Part shown: positions 1-11,824 of the stretch, piece by piece
Layout of the letters: each line of letters begins with the position of its first letter
Numbering within the stretch: position 1 is the stretch's first letter
Assembly (NCBI GenBank): GCA_036429605.1
Contig: CM071590.1
Coordinates: forward strand, 310,001-374,000
DNA length: 64,000 bases
Reading direction: 5' to 3'
Origin: Cladobotryum mycophilum
Taxonomy: Eukaryota; Ascomycota; Sordariomycetes; Hypocreales; Hypocreaceae
Made by a program: the position numbers and the translations under genes
Notes under the pieces: generated by a model
What the model was told of the DNA's origin: nothing
Database searches by the model: none
What the model saw: only the letters and a program-made list of their open reading frames with translations

Positions 1-858
1 TTGAAAGATCTCATGCAAGCCGTTTTCTGGCTTCGATGGCGAGAGAAGAAGTGCAAATTACTCCGTACATTTCGGCGCCAGGGGATGCTTGGCGAGCTCC
101 AGAGTGCTGGGTTTGCTTTATTTCCTCTTGGGAAAGCAGAGACAAGACCTTCCTGTCCTGGGTGAAAGTGTGTAAGTTGCAAAATCAAGCTACTGGGGCT
201 AATCTTGGACTCGGCCCCTGACGCCACGGCGCCGGGATCTACCCTTGGAACCACCACAACTGCAAGGTCCCCCAATCAGAATCATGCCTGGCGCGGCCGG
301 CGAGCCGCCATCCTGCATGATTCCAGTGTCTAAGAAACACGTCCCAGTCACGCTGGACGCGGGGACATGTTAAGGTGTGCTGTCAGGTATATGTATCTTG
401 TGATTAGAGGAATTTGATGAGGTGATAGTAATTGTAGGAGACAGTAGCAATGGATAGCAAGAAGGGAAATCAGAAGCCATAAAGAGAATCGGGAGCAACA
501 ACGGTAATGAGGGGGAATCCAGAGACACACCGGAAATCGAGAGAAACAGCAGACACACTAACCCCTCCAGTGTCTCTTCCCTACCCCTGGCCATCCCCAG
601 GTGGTGATATGATAAGTGTAGCTAGGTTCACGCCTACCTAGCTCGCTTACAAGCACCTGTCATGAGCCGGCATGCAGCCTCCGAGTCAGATAAATAGCGG
701 TAGCTTGAGAGAGTAAAAGTCTATATAGTGTTTGGGACTTCCCACCCCGCTGGCCGATGGTCTCTGGTCTCTGTAGCTTGGCATAAAGTCGCTCTTTTCT
801 TGTTTTTTTTTTCAGTCATTCTTTTCAGTGTGCAGAGTATACATCTCTATCGTGCAAT
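1..858. other. 5' intergenic region and subtilase promoter
   Basis: I see no supported gene here; the short open frames match no family I recognise. The last 150 bases carry the likely promoter and leader of the subtilase gene: a TATA-like stretch near 720-726 and a T-rich tract near 800-811 lie upstream of the start codon at 859. Confidence 0.5.
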
Positions 859-3576
859 ATGGTGCGCTCCGCCGTGATCGCCTCGCTGCTCGCAGCGGCG
901 GCATCGACCTTTGCCAAGACGTCGACTAGGAACGTCATCCCCGGTGCCTACATTTTCGAATTTGAAGAGGGACATGTATGTTCATCCCGACGCTGAAGAG
1001 ATACAGCGAATGATGCTAATCTGCTCACAGGACCCGAGTAACTTCTACCATACCCTTGGCAACGATGGCGAAACGCGAATGGAATTCAACTACAAGCTCT
1101 TCAAGGGTGTCTCTATCCAACTGAAGAATATCGACAACGCCGAGGAAACGGCCATGAGAATAGCAGAGGCTCCTATGGTCAAGCAAATGTGGCCTGTCCA
1201 GCTGATCCCCGCGCCAAATCCAAGAGTTGACTGGGTTGCTGACGACCTGACGGACGGGGGTGACCACGCACAAGTACTGGCTCGAACGGACAAACCCAAG
1301 TCAGATAACCTGTCAGTTCATACCATGACCCAGATAGACAAATTGCGAGCCAAGGGCATCACCGGCAGGGGCATCAAGGTTGCTGTTATCGATACCGGTA
1401 TCGACTATTTGCACCCTGCCTTGGGTGGCTGCTTCGGAAAGGGGTGTCTGGTCTCGTACGGTACTGATTTGGTCGGCGATGCTTATAACGGTGCCAACAA
1501 GCCTATTCCGGATAATGACCCCATGGATTGCGGCGGTCACGGCACCCACGTTGCCGGTATTGTTGCTGCCCAGGAGAACCCCTATGGCTTCACCGGTGCT
1601 GCTCCCGACGTTACTCTTGGTGGCTACCGAGTCTTTGGCTGCAGTGGCTCTGCTGGCAACGATGTTCTGATTGCTGCCTACAACAAGGCTTTCGAAGACG
1701 GTTCCAATATCATTACTGCTTCTATTGGTGGCCCGTCGGGTTGGTCCGAGGAGCCATGGGCTGTTGTTGTTTCTCGAATTGTCCAGGCTGGCGTCCCGTG
1801 CACCGTGGCTGCTGGTAACGAGGGTAGCGAGGGTCTCTTTTACGCCTCTACTGCGGCCGGTGGTAAGGGCGTCACTGCTATTGCCTCTGTCAATAATATC
1901 TTGACGCCTACCGTCTACTCTCTCGCCAACTTTACCATCGAGAACAGCGATCCACATGAGTTCAGCTGGGTCCCTGGCCACCCTGGAAACTGGGATAACG
2001 TCTCCCTGCCTCTCTATGCCCTTAATACTAACACCGCGGTTCCTGATGATGCCTGCAAAGCTCTCCCTGCCAACACTCCTGACCTGGGCGAGTTCATCGT
2101 TCTCATTCGTCGAGGTACATGCACCTTTGTCCAGAAGGCACAGAACCTTGCCGCTGTGGGAGCCAAGTATGTCATGGTGTATGATAATGGCGTTGGTCCT
2201 ATCCCTATTGATATTTCTACGGTTCCCCAGATCCTTGGTGCCGGCATGGTCGATGCTGCCCAGGGTTATAGCTGGATGCAGCAGCTTAATGGTACTAGCA
2301 CCTTGAAGTTTGGTGGGAACAAGGTTACTCTGCACATGACCAGTGCCTCCAAATCCGTCAAGAAGGTTCAAGTTAGCAAGAATTCTGCCACTGGCGGTGC
2401 TTTGAGCGATTTCACCACTTGGGGACCTACCTGGGAATTGGATGTCAAGCCCCAGTTTAGCGCCCCTGGTGGTAACATTCTCTCCACTTACCCCCGTGCT
2501 CTCGGCTCCTACGCCACTCTCTCCGGTACCTCCATGGCCACCCCTATGGCTGCCGGTATCTATGCCCTTATCGCCCAGGTTCGCAACTCTTTTGACCCTA
2601 CTCTGATTGAGAACCTGTTGGCTGCCAATGCCAACCCTCAGCTGTTCAACGACGGCAGCAAGTTTTACGAGTTCCTTGCCCCTGTTGCTCAGCAGGGCAG
2701 TGGTCTCATTCAAGCTTATGATGCCGCTTATGCCACCACTCTGCTATCTCACTCTAGTTTGTCATTCAACGATACCGATCACTTCGTCAAGGTTCGCAAC
2801 TTTACCATCAACAACACCGGCAAGAAGCCAGTTACCTACAAGCTCTCTCACAAGCCCGCCGAAACCTTTTACACTTTTTTGAAGGGCGAAACCTTCCCAG
2901 CACCTTTCCCCAACGAGCCACTGACGGCGACCGCCTCGCTTGAAATCAGCGAGACGAACTTTACTCTCCCTGCCGGCCAGGCTGCTACTATCGAGATCAG
3001 CCCCACTCCCCCATCGGTGTTGATAGCAAGCGTTTGGCGCTGTGGTCTGGCTACGTTGTTATCAATGGATCAGACAAGACCTCGCTATCTATCCCTTACC
3101 AGGGTCTTAGCGGCTCCCTCTATAGTCAGACCGTTCTGAACAGCACAAATGCTTGGATCGCCAAGTCTACGGATAAGGATAACACTCGTGTGGCTGACAA
3201 AACCGCCTTCACTATCCCTCCCCCGGGCGTTACCAAGCCGGGTGCTGTCCTCCCTGCTCTGGCCGTTAACCTAGCTCTTGGTTCGCCCTACATTCGTGCC
3301 GATATCGTTGCATTAAACGTTACCAGCGACACGAAGTTGAAGACCACCAACTTTTTTGGCACCAAATCGATTGGCCAGCCTGTCGGTTATCCCTCGCTGT
3401 ACGGATCACGTGGTCTTGGCGCCAGTGCCTGGAACGGGCAGCTGAGCAACGGTAACTACGTGCCTCCTGGCGAGTACAAGATTGTTGTGCGCGCCCTCCG
3501 CATCTTTGGCGATGCGAAGAAGAAGGGAGATTGGAACATCAGCGAGACCGCGGCGTTTAGCATCAGCTACGCATAA
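859..3576 (+). CDS. Secreted subtilisin-like serine protease (S8) with PA domain, one apparent frameshift
   Basis: Extracellular endopeptidase of the S8 subtilase family, similar to fungal minor extracellular protease (vpr-like) enzymes. Exon 1 is 859-975 and encodes a signal peptide (MVRSAVIASLLAAAASTFAK). A 55-bp intron (976-1030, GTATGT...CACAG with a GCTAAT branch) precedes exon 2 from 1031. The catalytic triad is visible: Asp160 in VIDTG, His209 in GGHGTHVAG and Ser540 in SGTSMATP. A protease-associated (PA) domain is inserted between His and Ser, and an Fn3-like C-terminal domain follows. The frame is lost in the five-C run at 3008-3012. The upstream frame then reads to a stop at 3139, while the conserved C-terminal sequence (GVDSKRLALWSGY) continues one base out of frame to TAA at 3576. 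One extra C would restore a protein of about 885 residues. Either a sequencing error or a recent mutation is possible. The catalytic domain lies wholly before the break. Confidence 0.88.
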
Positions 3577-5040
3577 GGAAGGGGAAGAGGGGGAGGATGA
3601 TGACTGCTAGCTAATACTAGATTCTGCGTCTTATTTTTTTCATGTATATCTTGAGAAGAATTCCTAATCAAACTCTTTAAGTAATGACGAGGACGAATGC
3701 ATTAGTGAAGTCTTCAGAAATTTCGTGTGATGTTTGGCAACGCGGGTAATCGGAGGCAACGCGAGTAATTCATGGTAATGTGAGTAATCGACGCCAATGT
3801 GGAGTAAGCAATCGTAATGTGGGTAACATCAGGAGTCAGGGGTAACGTTAGTAATTACATCAACACAGAGATGAATAGCAATGCAAGCGATATTGGCATG
3901 AATGAAGTTCCATTTATTCGAGCGCGCCAAGTTTCTTCTCTCATTACAACGGTTGTTTGTTGTGTTTCTGAGCTTCCAGGGGTAGTAGCCCCTTTGGATA
4001 ATAGCAACTGATTGTCATGTGTATCATCATGTGACACTATCTAGACTTCTTCACACGTGACTCAGCACGTACCATCAGAAACAGGGTTATCAAAGGTAAG
4101 ACAGAACATCAAATGTCGGGTCCAAGCCGAGAGGATGATCGGCTCAGCCATATTATTCGCCCCTCCAATCAGCGTGGCGCCCATCCGCCCACAGAATCAG
4201 GCAGCAGAATTCCCCTCGACCATGATTCGCCGGTTGGTTAGACCCAGGGCTTGTCCTACCCCACTGTCTCCGCGCTGAACCTCATGCGGGGGGTCGTTGA
4301 GAAGAAGTGTTGGACATGAATCAGGACGATTCAATGAGAGAGGACCTTGTCAACCTGGTGTGTGTTATGCTGCAGATCCTGCTGCTGTCGCTACTGGGCC
4401 TACAGGCAACGAGATAACTCGAGCAAGGAGCCGCCAGATGCGAGATAAGCAACCGCCCTTTCATCAAAAAAAAATATTGCATCCGCCTTCGTCTTGACCT
4501 GACTTGACTTGGACTATCAATCAATCGACCAGTCAATCGAAAGCGGCTGAGCCAGGCTTGGGTGAACGGAATCGGAAGCCTAGAGTTCTGGTGTATTCCT
4601 TATCAAGTTCTAGCAAGCCTTCCAAATCTTCTGTGCCGTTACTTTCTCGCCACAATCTGCGACCCTGCATATGCCCTGCCAGCGGCGTCGTCAGACTGGC
4701 GCCCTTTGTGCTTCGTCTCACCGGTGGGCACAGCTGATTATTGCGATGCGCGAGCTTTAAACATCGCAGCATTAGCTTCATTCACCGGGAGGTTGAGAAA
4801 CACCAGCGTCTCAATCGCTTTTTCGAAACAGACGCCCAATCTCTTCCAACCAGGCGGATTCGGAACTGCCTGGGGTTAAGGATTCCGACTTGTCAGGTGC
4901 CACTTCAGGTACCCGATAACAGGCACTGGCTCCTCTTCAGGCAACAGGAAACTGCAGATACATAGCACGGTGTAGTCCTGTATAGCCATTGTCAAATCCA
5001 CAGCATTTCACAAGCACGCCTTCCATCTCATTTCTTAGCT
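3577..5040. other. Intergenic region
   Basis: No gene supported. It contains a degenerate GTAAT-rich repeat (annotated separately at 3735-3856). The last few hundred bases should include the promoter and leader of the HeLo gene that starts at 5041. Confidence 0.5.
3735..3856. repeat. Degenerate GTAAT/GGTAAC tandem repeat
   Basis: About six or seven imperfect units of roughly 15-22 bases, each holding a core such as AACGCGGGTAATCG, AATGTGAGTAATCG or AATGTGGGTAAC, follow one another over some 120 bases. It reads as a decayed minisatellite. No coding meaning is apparent. Confidence 0.55.
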
Positions 5041-8000
5041 ATGGAGTCGATTCTTCCGACGGGCGGCTTCCAGCTGCCCTTCCAGCGCCGTCTAAGTCGT
5101 CTCTATAACGACACGAAAAAGTCCAGCGATTTTGTTAAAGAGCCTGTCCAAAATGAGGAGGATCCGGAGATCAAAGCGCTCTATCGCAAACTACGCATCC
5201 AGAAAGATCGCTTTGTTAGCTGGGGACTAGAGTGGTCAGATCCCAACCAATCAGCCGAAATCGACGAGTCTCTTTCCAAGGCTGGCTTGAGCGAAGTCGT
5301 GGGAAGCATCATGTCCACTATCAAAGACATTCTCGCCGAGGCAGAGCCCTTGTGGCTAAGCTCCAAGCGTATCGTTGAAGGCAAGCGACCTTCACCAGAC
5401 AGTAAAGCTCCATTGGTACAGTGGGACAAAGGTCGCTTTGAGGACCTGATTCGCGATCTTACTGCATCCATTGATACCCTCTACGACCTATCGCGAACCC
5501 GATCATCTGGTGCAATGCTGCGTCAAATGTCCAAACCATCCCCGAAAACGCCTGGAGATGGCGACTTCCGGCCTTTCGGGTCAACGCGCATGCAGACTCC
5601 TCAGCAGATTGACCCAAAGACTCTCACCCATTTGCGGCCAGTACAAGACAGTGAAAGCTCATCCTCACTGAGGAGGGTTGTGTACATGAGCAAGACAGCT
5701 TATTCCGAGCTTACTCGAGGCACAACGACTCAGCCATGGGCTCCCATGCTCCTTGAATATGCGACATTTGATCCCATTTACTCGATGACTGGCATCATGC
5801 CACCGATGTCTCGCTTTGAGAAGCTATCCTCCGGTCTTCAGCAAGATAGCCAGAGAGCGCCCAGTAATTGGACCGGCTTGCCTCGTCTATTTGGATATTA
5901 CGAAGATATGGACAACTCGAGGCTCGGTCTCGTCTACCACTTCCCGCCCTCTTTCAGCACTCTTGCATCCGACCGCCTCACTCAGAATCCCCTATATAGC
6001 CTCCCTACCTTGAGCGAACTCCTTCTACACGCCGACTCCGAACCCCCGCTGGAAGCAAAGTTTAGATTTGCTTACAACCTTACTAATACTATTTTTGACA
6101 TGCATGCTCGTGGCATTACTCACGGTAATCTTCTCGATACAAACATCTCCTTCTCACGACCCTCTGCAACCCAACCTGGTGTTGAAAAGGGACAAGTCGA
6201 TGTTCGGCGGCCATTACTTTCATCCTTTGACGTTTTCCCAGAGGATTCTCCTTTGCCTCAGAATACATTGTGGCGTCACCCTCTAGACCCGCGTTCCATG
6301 TTGTCCTCGCCCCTCTCAAAATCGACTGACGAACGTGTGCTGGAACTTTATTCTCTTGCCATGGTGCTTTTGTCCATTGGCCTGTGGACAAGGCTAGAAA
6401 ATCTCACTCCTAATCCCACGTCGCCATCCATCCCCGAGTCAGCGTTGAACCTGCTGACTGTGCGATGCGGAACGTTGTACATGAAGGCAGTCCATGCCTG
6501 TTGGCAGGCCGTGGATGATGAGCTTTCTGGTACTTCCAGCGGCGAATCTCTTCTTTCTGCTGTACAGACGCGGGTAACTCGATTCTTAGAAGCTTGCTGT
6601 ATCTTAGACGGTGTGAGCGGATTTGAGGAAAGACTAGGTCACGAACCACACACTGAAACAGGATCTGATATTCCATTGCCCACGTCCGAAAAGTCTGGCT
6701 CAAAAGATGTCAAGTCGTTACCTGGTCCTTCAGCCAGCACTAGGAAGCCCGTGGCATCACCTATACCTACGCCTACACCTGCGCCTGTGTCTGCCCTTAT
6801 CAAGGAGCATAAGAGCACGGAACAACTTGGTAAGATGTCTTTTTCTATAGGTAATCACCAAGTATTCATTTCTAACTCGCAACAGAAACCGAGAGCAAAG
6901 ATACGATCGAATCGAAGACCAAGATGCGACTATACCCACATGTGCCACTCCCGCCTGATATAGTGGAGAAGTGGAACACCATTCTCATGCCTCAGATCAA
7001 TGTTGCTCTCCGCGGCTTCTACCGAAAGCACCCTGAATCCGTCGAAATCTCCCTCGAGTCAGTTGGTCCAAGCCCTCACCAAACCCGACCGACCGTACTG
7101 GTGGTTTGCAGTTCTGTTGGCAAGGTTCGCGCCATTCTGAATAAGAAACTCGGGGAGTTGTTTGATGAGACTACAGGCTTCGGTTTGAAGGTATGTAGGG
7201 GTCATGTCATTCGATCACGTAGACAGGCAACATCGGTCTTCAGATCGATGGGAAATAGGCCCAGAGCTAGCCACAAAACATCAAGCCAGACGGAAGGCGA
7301 AGATGAAGATGTTGAAGCTGTCAACCCCGAGTATCAGGAAAGGCCGGGTAACGGGGCGAGCATCGGCGCTTGGATAGGAGATCGCCACTTGCCACCTGTT
7401 AGTTTTGGTGGACTTGTTATTGTCGATGATAAGCCATATGGAATGACGGTACATCACATGCTCGACGACCCAGATCGCGACTTTGGTCTTCCAGATATAA
7501 TGCGAAGCAGTGCCGTTCCAGGACGAGACTGGTTTGCAGAGTCTAGTGGGGACAGCGACGATGATGAATATGGCTATGAACTCTCAGACGATGAATCTGA
7601 GCCATACTCTGACACGGATCTCACAAGCGACTACGAAGATGATGATGAGGATGAAGACGAGGAATACAATGAACCTGGCGATATTCCAGGCATAGAGCCT
7701 GGGTGCGGCGAGGGTTACATTGTCACTCAGCCCGCGCTGGATGACGTTGAGGAAGGATTTTATCCCTGCGCGGAAACTGAGGATGAGGACCATATCGACA
7801 CATTTAGCCTTGGTGAGGTATATGCATCCAGTGGTATTCGTCGCAAACAAGCCAACGGCTTGGTTCACGAGGTTGACTGGGCACTCTTCGAGTTTGCCGA
7901 CGGCAGGCTACCAGACAATAATGCCATCCCCCGTGTGGTGGGCGGTGCGCAACAGCGACCGCGCGCCCAGACACGGGGTGACCGCAGAGACCAGCCACTG

Positions 8001-8696
8001 CTACAACCCACCACCGTCGCGCCGTGGTCAGCACTTCCAGGTATGGAGGTACAATGCGTTGCGCGAACCAGTGGGCTGCAAACTGGTCAAATCCTCCCTG
8101 CGTTGACTAGCGTCAAAATCTATGGACGGACGTCACCGAGTCATACCTACCAGGTAGCCAGCTCACCGGACAGAAATTCTGGTTCAGATTCTTCAGTACC
8201 TCTTGGTATTCCCGGAGATAGCGGCGCCTGGATCGTCGATCGACACCAAGGGCAGGTATGTGGACATGTGCTAGCCTGGAGTCAACGTAAGCGAGTGGCG
8301 TACATCTGCCCTATGGATGTTTTACTCCTCGACATTGCTCAGACACTGGAAGCGACAGAGGTGAGGCTGCCAGGCGGTGAACCAGTGGTTACATTGGAAG
8401 GCGGGCCAGTGGAATACCATCAATCGGAACATGTGCCGAAACGCGAGGCGCATGACGACGAAGATGAAGATGATTCTGAGGAGGAGGAGGAGCATGAGGA
8501 GGAAGCAAGGGGCCATGACGACAATGATAATGAGGATACACCGCCAGCCCTTGTTAGGCGAATGCGGAGCGGTGTTTCGAGTCCTCATTTGTCACCGAGC
8601 CCTTCGCGATTGGATATTTCGGGGGAGTTGCCAAGTATCACAAGGAATCTAGGTAATGTGAGTATTGGGAGTCGGAGGATTGATGTGAATGTTTAG
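5041..8696 (+). CDS. HeLo-like / pseudokinase / trypsin-like multidomain protein
   Basis: Two exons, 5041-6829 and 6886-8696, are joined across a 56-bp phase-1 intron (GTAAGA...CAACAG) and give 1,199 residues. The N-terminal ~130 residues fit the HeLo (prion-inhibition and propagation) helical domain, with the pattern KLRIQKDRFVSWG. Residues ~215-490 look like a protein-kinase fold, but the catalytic loop reads HGNLLDTNI from His361, so the HRD Asp is missing and it is probably a pseudokinase. A proline-rich linker (PTPTPAP) follows. The C-terminal half carries a trypsin-like domain with His786/787 (TVHHM), Asp927 (VDWALF) and Ser1042 (GDSGAW), in chymotrypsin order, split by a very acidic Asp/Glu-rich stretch around residues 820-860. 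A second acidic tail lies near the C terminus. HeLo domains form membrane-damaging helices in fungal cell death. The link to the kinase and protease modules here is inferred from architecture. Confidence 0.75.
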
Positions 8697-9071
8697 TTTG
8701 GGTATACGCCCTTGGGTTGTTTCATCATGAAATACGTCTGTCTCAGATGTTTCATGTTTTCTTGTTTTGTTTTGTTTTTTTTCTTTTCTGCTTTCTTTCT
8801 TCTTTATGAATCACTTTGGTATTCTGCAAGGCTTTGCAAGGTTTTTTTTGTTATACCCTCGATTGGATGGATTATCTTTTCAAAGATGGGAAAATACCTA
8901 GGTTAAGAAACAGTTTGTGTTCAAAATTGGCCGAGGAAGCGAGACAAGTGACGAACATGACGTGATGAGTGTGTGACGTTGCTAGGATTTTGTGTCTTTC
9001 TTGGGGCGTTATTCATACCCTCTACTATGTATGTTATCAAGGGACTTTTGTATTACCAAAAGGGATTTGTT
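8697..9071. other. Convergent 3' intergenic region
   Basis: Lies between the 3' ends of the HeLo gene (+) and the CCDC25-like gene (-). T-rich, with no coding signal; it presumably holds both 3' UTRs. Confidence 0.5.
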
Positions 9072-10336
9072 TCACATGAAGTCGTCTTCCCAGTCTGCCG
9101 AGCGCTCTTGGTTGCTGGACGATGCCATGTTCTCATCAGTGAAGAGCTCGTCGTAGGCATGATCTTTTTGGTACTTCTTCTCCTTCCACTCCTGGGCTTG
9201 TCGCTGCTCTTCCTTTTTCTGATGAAACGTTGTCAGCTTTTTTCCTATTGCTCTTTCTTTTTTTTTAATGCTGTAGCCTGGTAGGCATGAAACCATGTGT
9301 AACGTGTGAGAGGGGGAGAGGTGGCTGTTATCAGTGGGGGTGGGCATGTAGGCAACCGAAAAGCAGGCAGATGCAGTATCAGATAATTACCTTTTGCAGT
9401 TGGATGGCCTGATCTCTCTGGCGGAGCTGCTTGAGTCGATCATCTTTTTCGGCCTTTAGGTCGGGCTTCTTCTCCTCCTTTGTCTTGTTCAAACGATTCA
9501 CGATGGGGTTCTCTCGGTGTGGAACGAGCACGCGCTTGACCTAATAAATCCCAGTTCGGCGCATGTTAGACAAAACAAAGATCAAAATTGGAATTTTTTT
9601 TCTTTTTCTTTTCTTTCTTTCTTCTTCTTTTCTTTTTTAAACCCCCCGGTGCATCAACAATCCAAGACACCGAGGTGGGATTAGGGGCCTAGTGGTGCAG
9701 GCAGGGGGTGGGACTTGCTTTGCGTTGGTCGTAAAAAGAGACCTGGCCGACGTCCATGCTGCCATCCTTTTTGAGGTTGGCCCAGGGCGTGTATATGATG
9801 GTAATGTTATCTTTCTTGTTGCCTAAATGAACCCCGCGGAGGTGTGGCTTGTTAGTCCAAGGGAGACCAAGGCATGCATGAGAAAAGGGGGAGGGGGAGA
9901 GGAGGGGAGGTATGAACCTTCTATTGAGTTTGCCTTGGTGAGCTGGGCGAGATCCATGATGAGGTCCTCGGGCAGGCTGTCCCATGTTTGACCCTCTTGC
10001 ATACGGAGATAGATATGCGCACTGGAGAGCTTATCGACGTGAAACTTGAATGTGAGATGTCATGTCAGTACATGAACCTGCGTCCATCACGTCTGGTATA
10101 CATACCCTATAAGGCGATCAGTTTGGTTTGTCCGAGAGGTGACAGACAAGGTGATGGGACATACCAAACATCTTCTTCCCAGCCATATTTGATCAAGTCC
10201 TCATCTGTAGGACGTTAGAGCTCATGGTTCCGCTCAGGATCGATGTGCTTGCAGCAAACTTACTTTCAAACTTGTCCTTGCCTACGTAGATGAAGCCCGC
10301 AGGCTCGACAACACTAGAGGTGAAGTAATACACCAT
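9072..10336 (-). CDS. CCDC25 homologue (NFACT-R/DUF814 family)
   Basis: The 213-residue product matches the CCDC25 family, the stand-alone NFACT-R domain, through MVYYFTSSVVEPAGFIYVGK, the ENEDLIKYGW-type motif, HVDKLSSAHIYLR, YTPWANLKKDGSMDVGQV and a charged coiled-coil tail ending DWEDDFM. The family is linked to RNA/ribosome-associated functions; the fungal role is not known to me. Exons on the minus strand: 10336-10264, 10204-10165, 10106 (one base), 10044-9918, 9822-9719, 9540-9391 and 9218-9072. The frame works only with the single-base exon G at 10106, between a 58-bp intron (GTATGT...CTGAT...TATAG) and a 61-bp intron (GTATGT...CTGAC...CAAG). Intron 9541-9718 uses a GC donor (GCAAGT). 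The length is close to the family's usual ~208 residues. Boundaries were worked out by eye from conserved motifs and phase. Confidence 0.87.
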
Positions 10337-11824
10337 TTTTGCCCAAGGCCCTGGTTGGCTAATCGAATGAAGAAAATGATATCAATGGATGGCAGCTGTC
10401 TTGAAAGGCTCGAATTTCATTAAAGAGCAAAACCTTCACAGCGATGAAGGTGGCTCTTCTCACCTTTGGAGATGTTTTTTTCATGCATCTAACCGTGGGG
10501 TAACTACCCGCAAACATGGCTTTGTCTAATCTGAAGCTCGGATCACGTGACACGCGACCGTTCAGTCTGAATCAACACCAATAATAATTGCGAACTCAAT
10601 GTTGCTCTCACATAATTCTATACACTCGAGCCTTTCATGGCAACATTCAAACTGGGCACATGGCCAACCGATGCAACTGCCGCGTCTCTTGATTTATAGA
10701 TTTCTCTCCGTATCATCAAACTTTCATCCTCATGGCCTTGTTGCGTTGAGCATTCGACCATATGATAATAAATCATGCGCCGTCAAGTTCCCCTCCTGAT
10801 AATACTTGCCACACCTGAGAAGAAAAGGATATGAGCCTTGTCAGCCTCTGGAACCCTACATGCAGCTGCGCGCGATAGGCCTGCTTGCCGACAGCATTAG
10901 AGGTCGATATCTACCGCGAGGCATGGGATCAACCTGAATCGGGCTGTTGATGGGGTTGTCGGAAGGAGAAGACGCCCCTCAGAGCCCTGTGAGAAATTCA
11001 TCACCGGAATTAGTGTTTCAGCGGCCGAAGACCTGGGTATCGAAGCATTGCGTGCGTTTATACACCATCACGGAGACGGAAACAGCTTCACTACTCGATA
11101 TATGTTCTTTTATTGACTTGATACGAGTAGGGGCTTGGTTTTCTTGTTAGCATCACAGGCAACCATGAGCATGATCACCGTCGTTTTGATGTCATCCAGT
11201 CCCTCCATACGGATCGAGTCTGTGGTGCAACATTGAACGCGGCTCGCTAATCTGCCTTAGTAATATATCGACCATGCCTGCATATTTTAGTGCAACTCCT
11301 CATGTTGGGCAGCATCAGCATGCCGTCGCTGACGAATAGCCACAAGCCCTGACCTGACCGGAATGAAGATGTAGATGCAGATTGACCCAATATCCCCCTA
11401 GAATGCGGGGCCTTGACTGCACCACTGCAGCACATGAAGATCAATTGCGGCAAGGGCAGCGGCGGGGAGCGGGAATAGGCGAGAGAGCGACCAAAGCGTC
11501 AATTCAGTGATGCTTCCCTCCGCTCTGATGCCACTATATCGTGGCATCATGCTATCATGAAGGATGACGTGTGCACTGTCCACAGTTGTATGATGATGCC
11601 GAAGTTTATTTGTAGTATGCTGTTGCGATTTGCCTCATAAGTCTGCAGGATTGCGATATATAGAGGTTGTCCGTGACTGGAGCAAAAAAAACACATAAAT
11701 ATCAGCACTCAGTCCTAGTACTTCATCCTCTTCTAGACTTATACAACAAGCTTCTTTTACCACGCCGACTTTTAAGCCGACTTTCTTAAGTCGTACATCA
11801 TCGCTACCCCATCTACCTTTCAAG
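10337..11824. other. Intergenic region, first half of the duplicated segment
   Basis: No gene is supported. From about 10440 onward it resembles 12930-14001 in order and content (a strand around ATTGCTCTCACAT, the TGAAGGATGACGTGT motif, and AAAACACATAAATA before the start codon). It is therefore the upstream part of copy 1 of the tandem duplication. Confidence 0.55.

Noticed and set aside
1313..2713. 466-codon open frame antisense to the subtilase
   Set aside because: It is the mirror of a high-GC3 coding exon; the sense strand has an obvious protease, and the antisense peptide matches nothing.
3014..3034. Mini-intron in the subtilase to explain the frame change
   Set aside because: The only GT...AG nearby is about 10 bases long, far below a workable intron.
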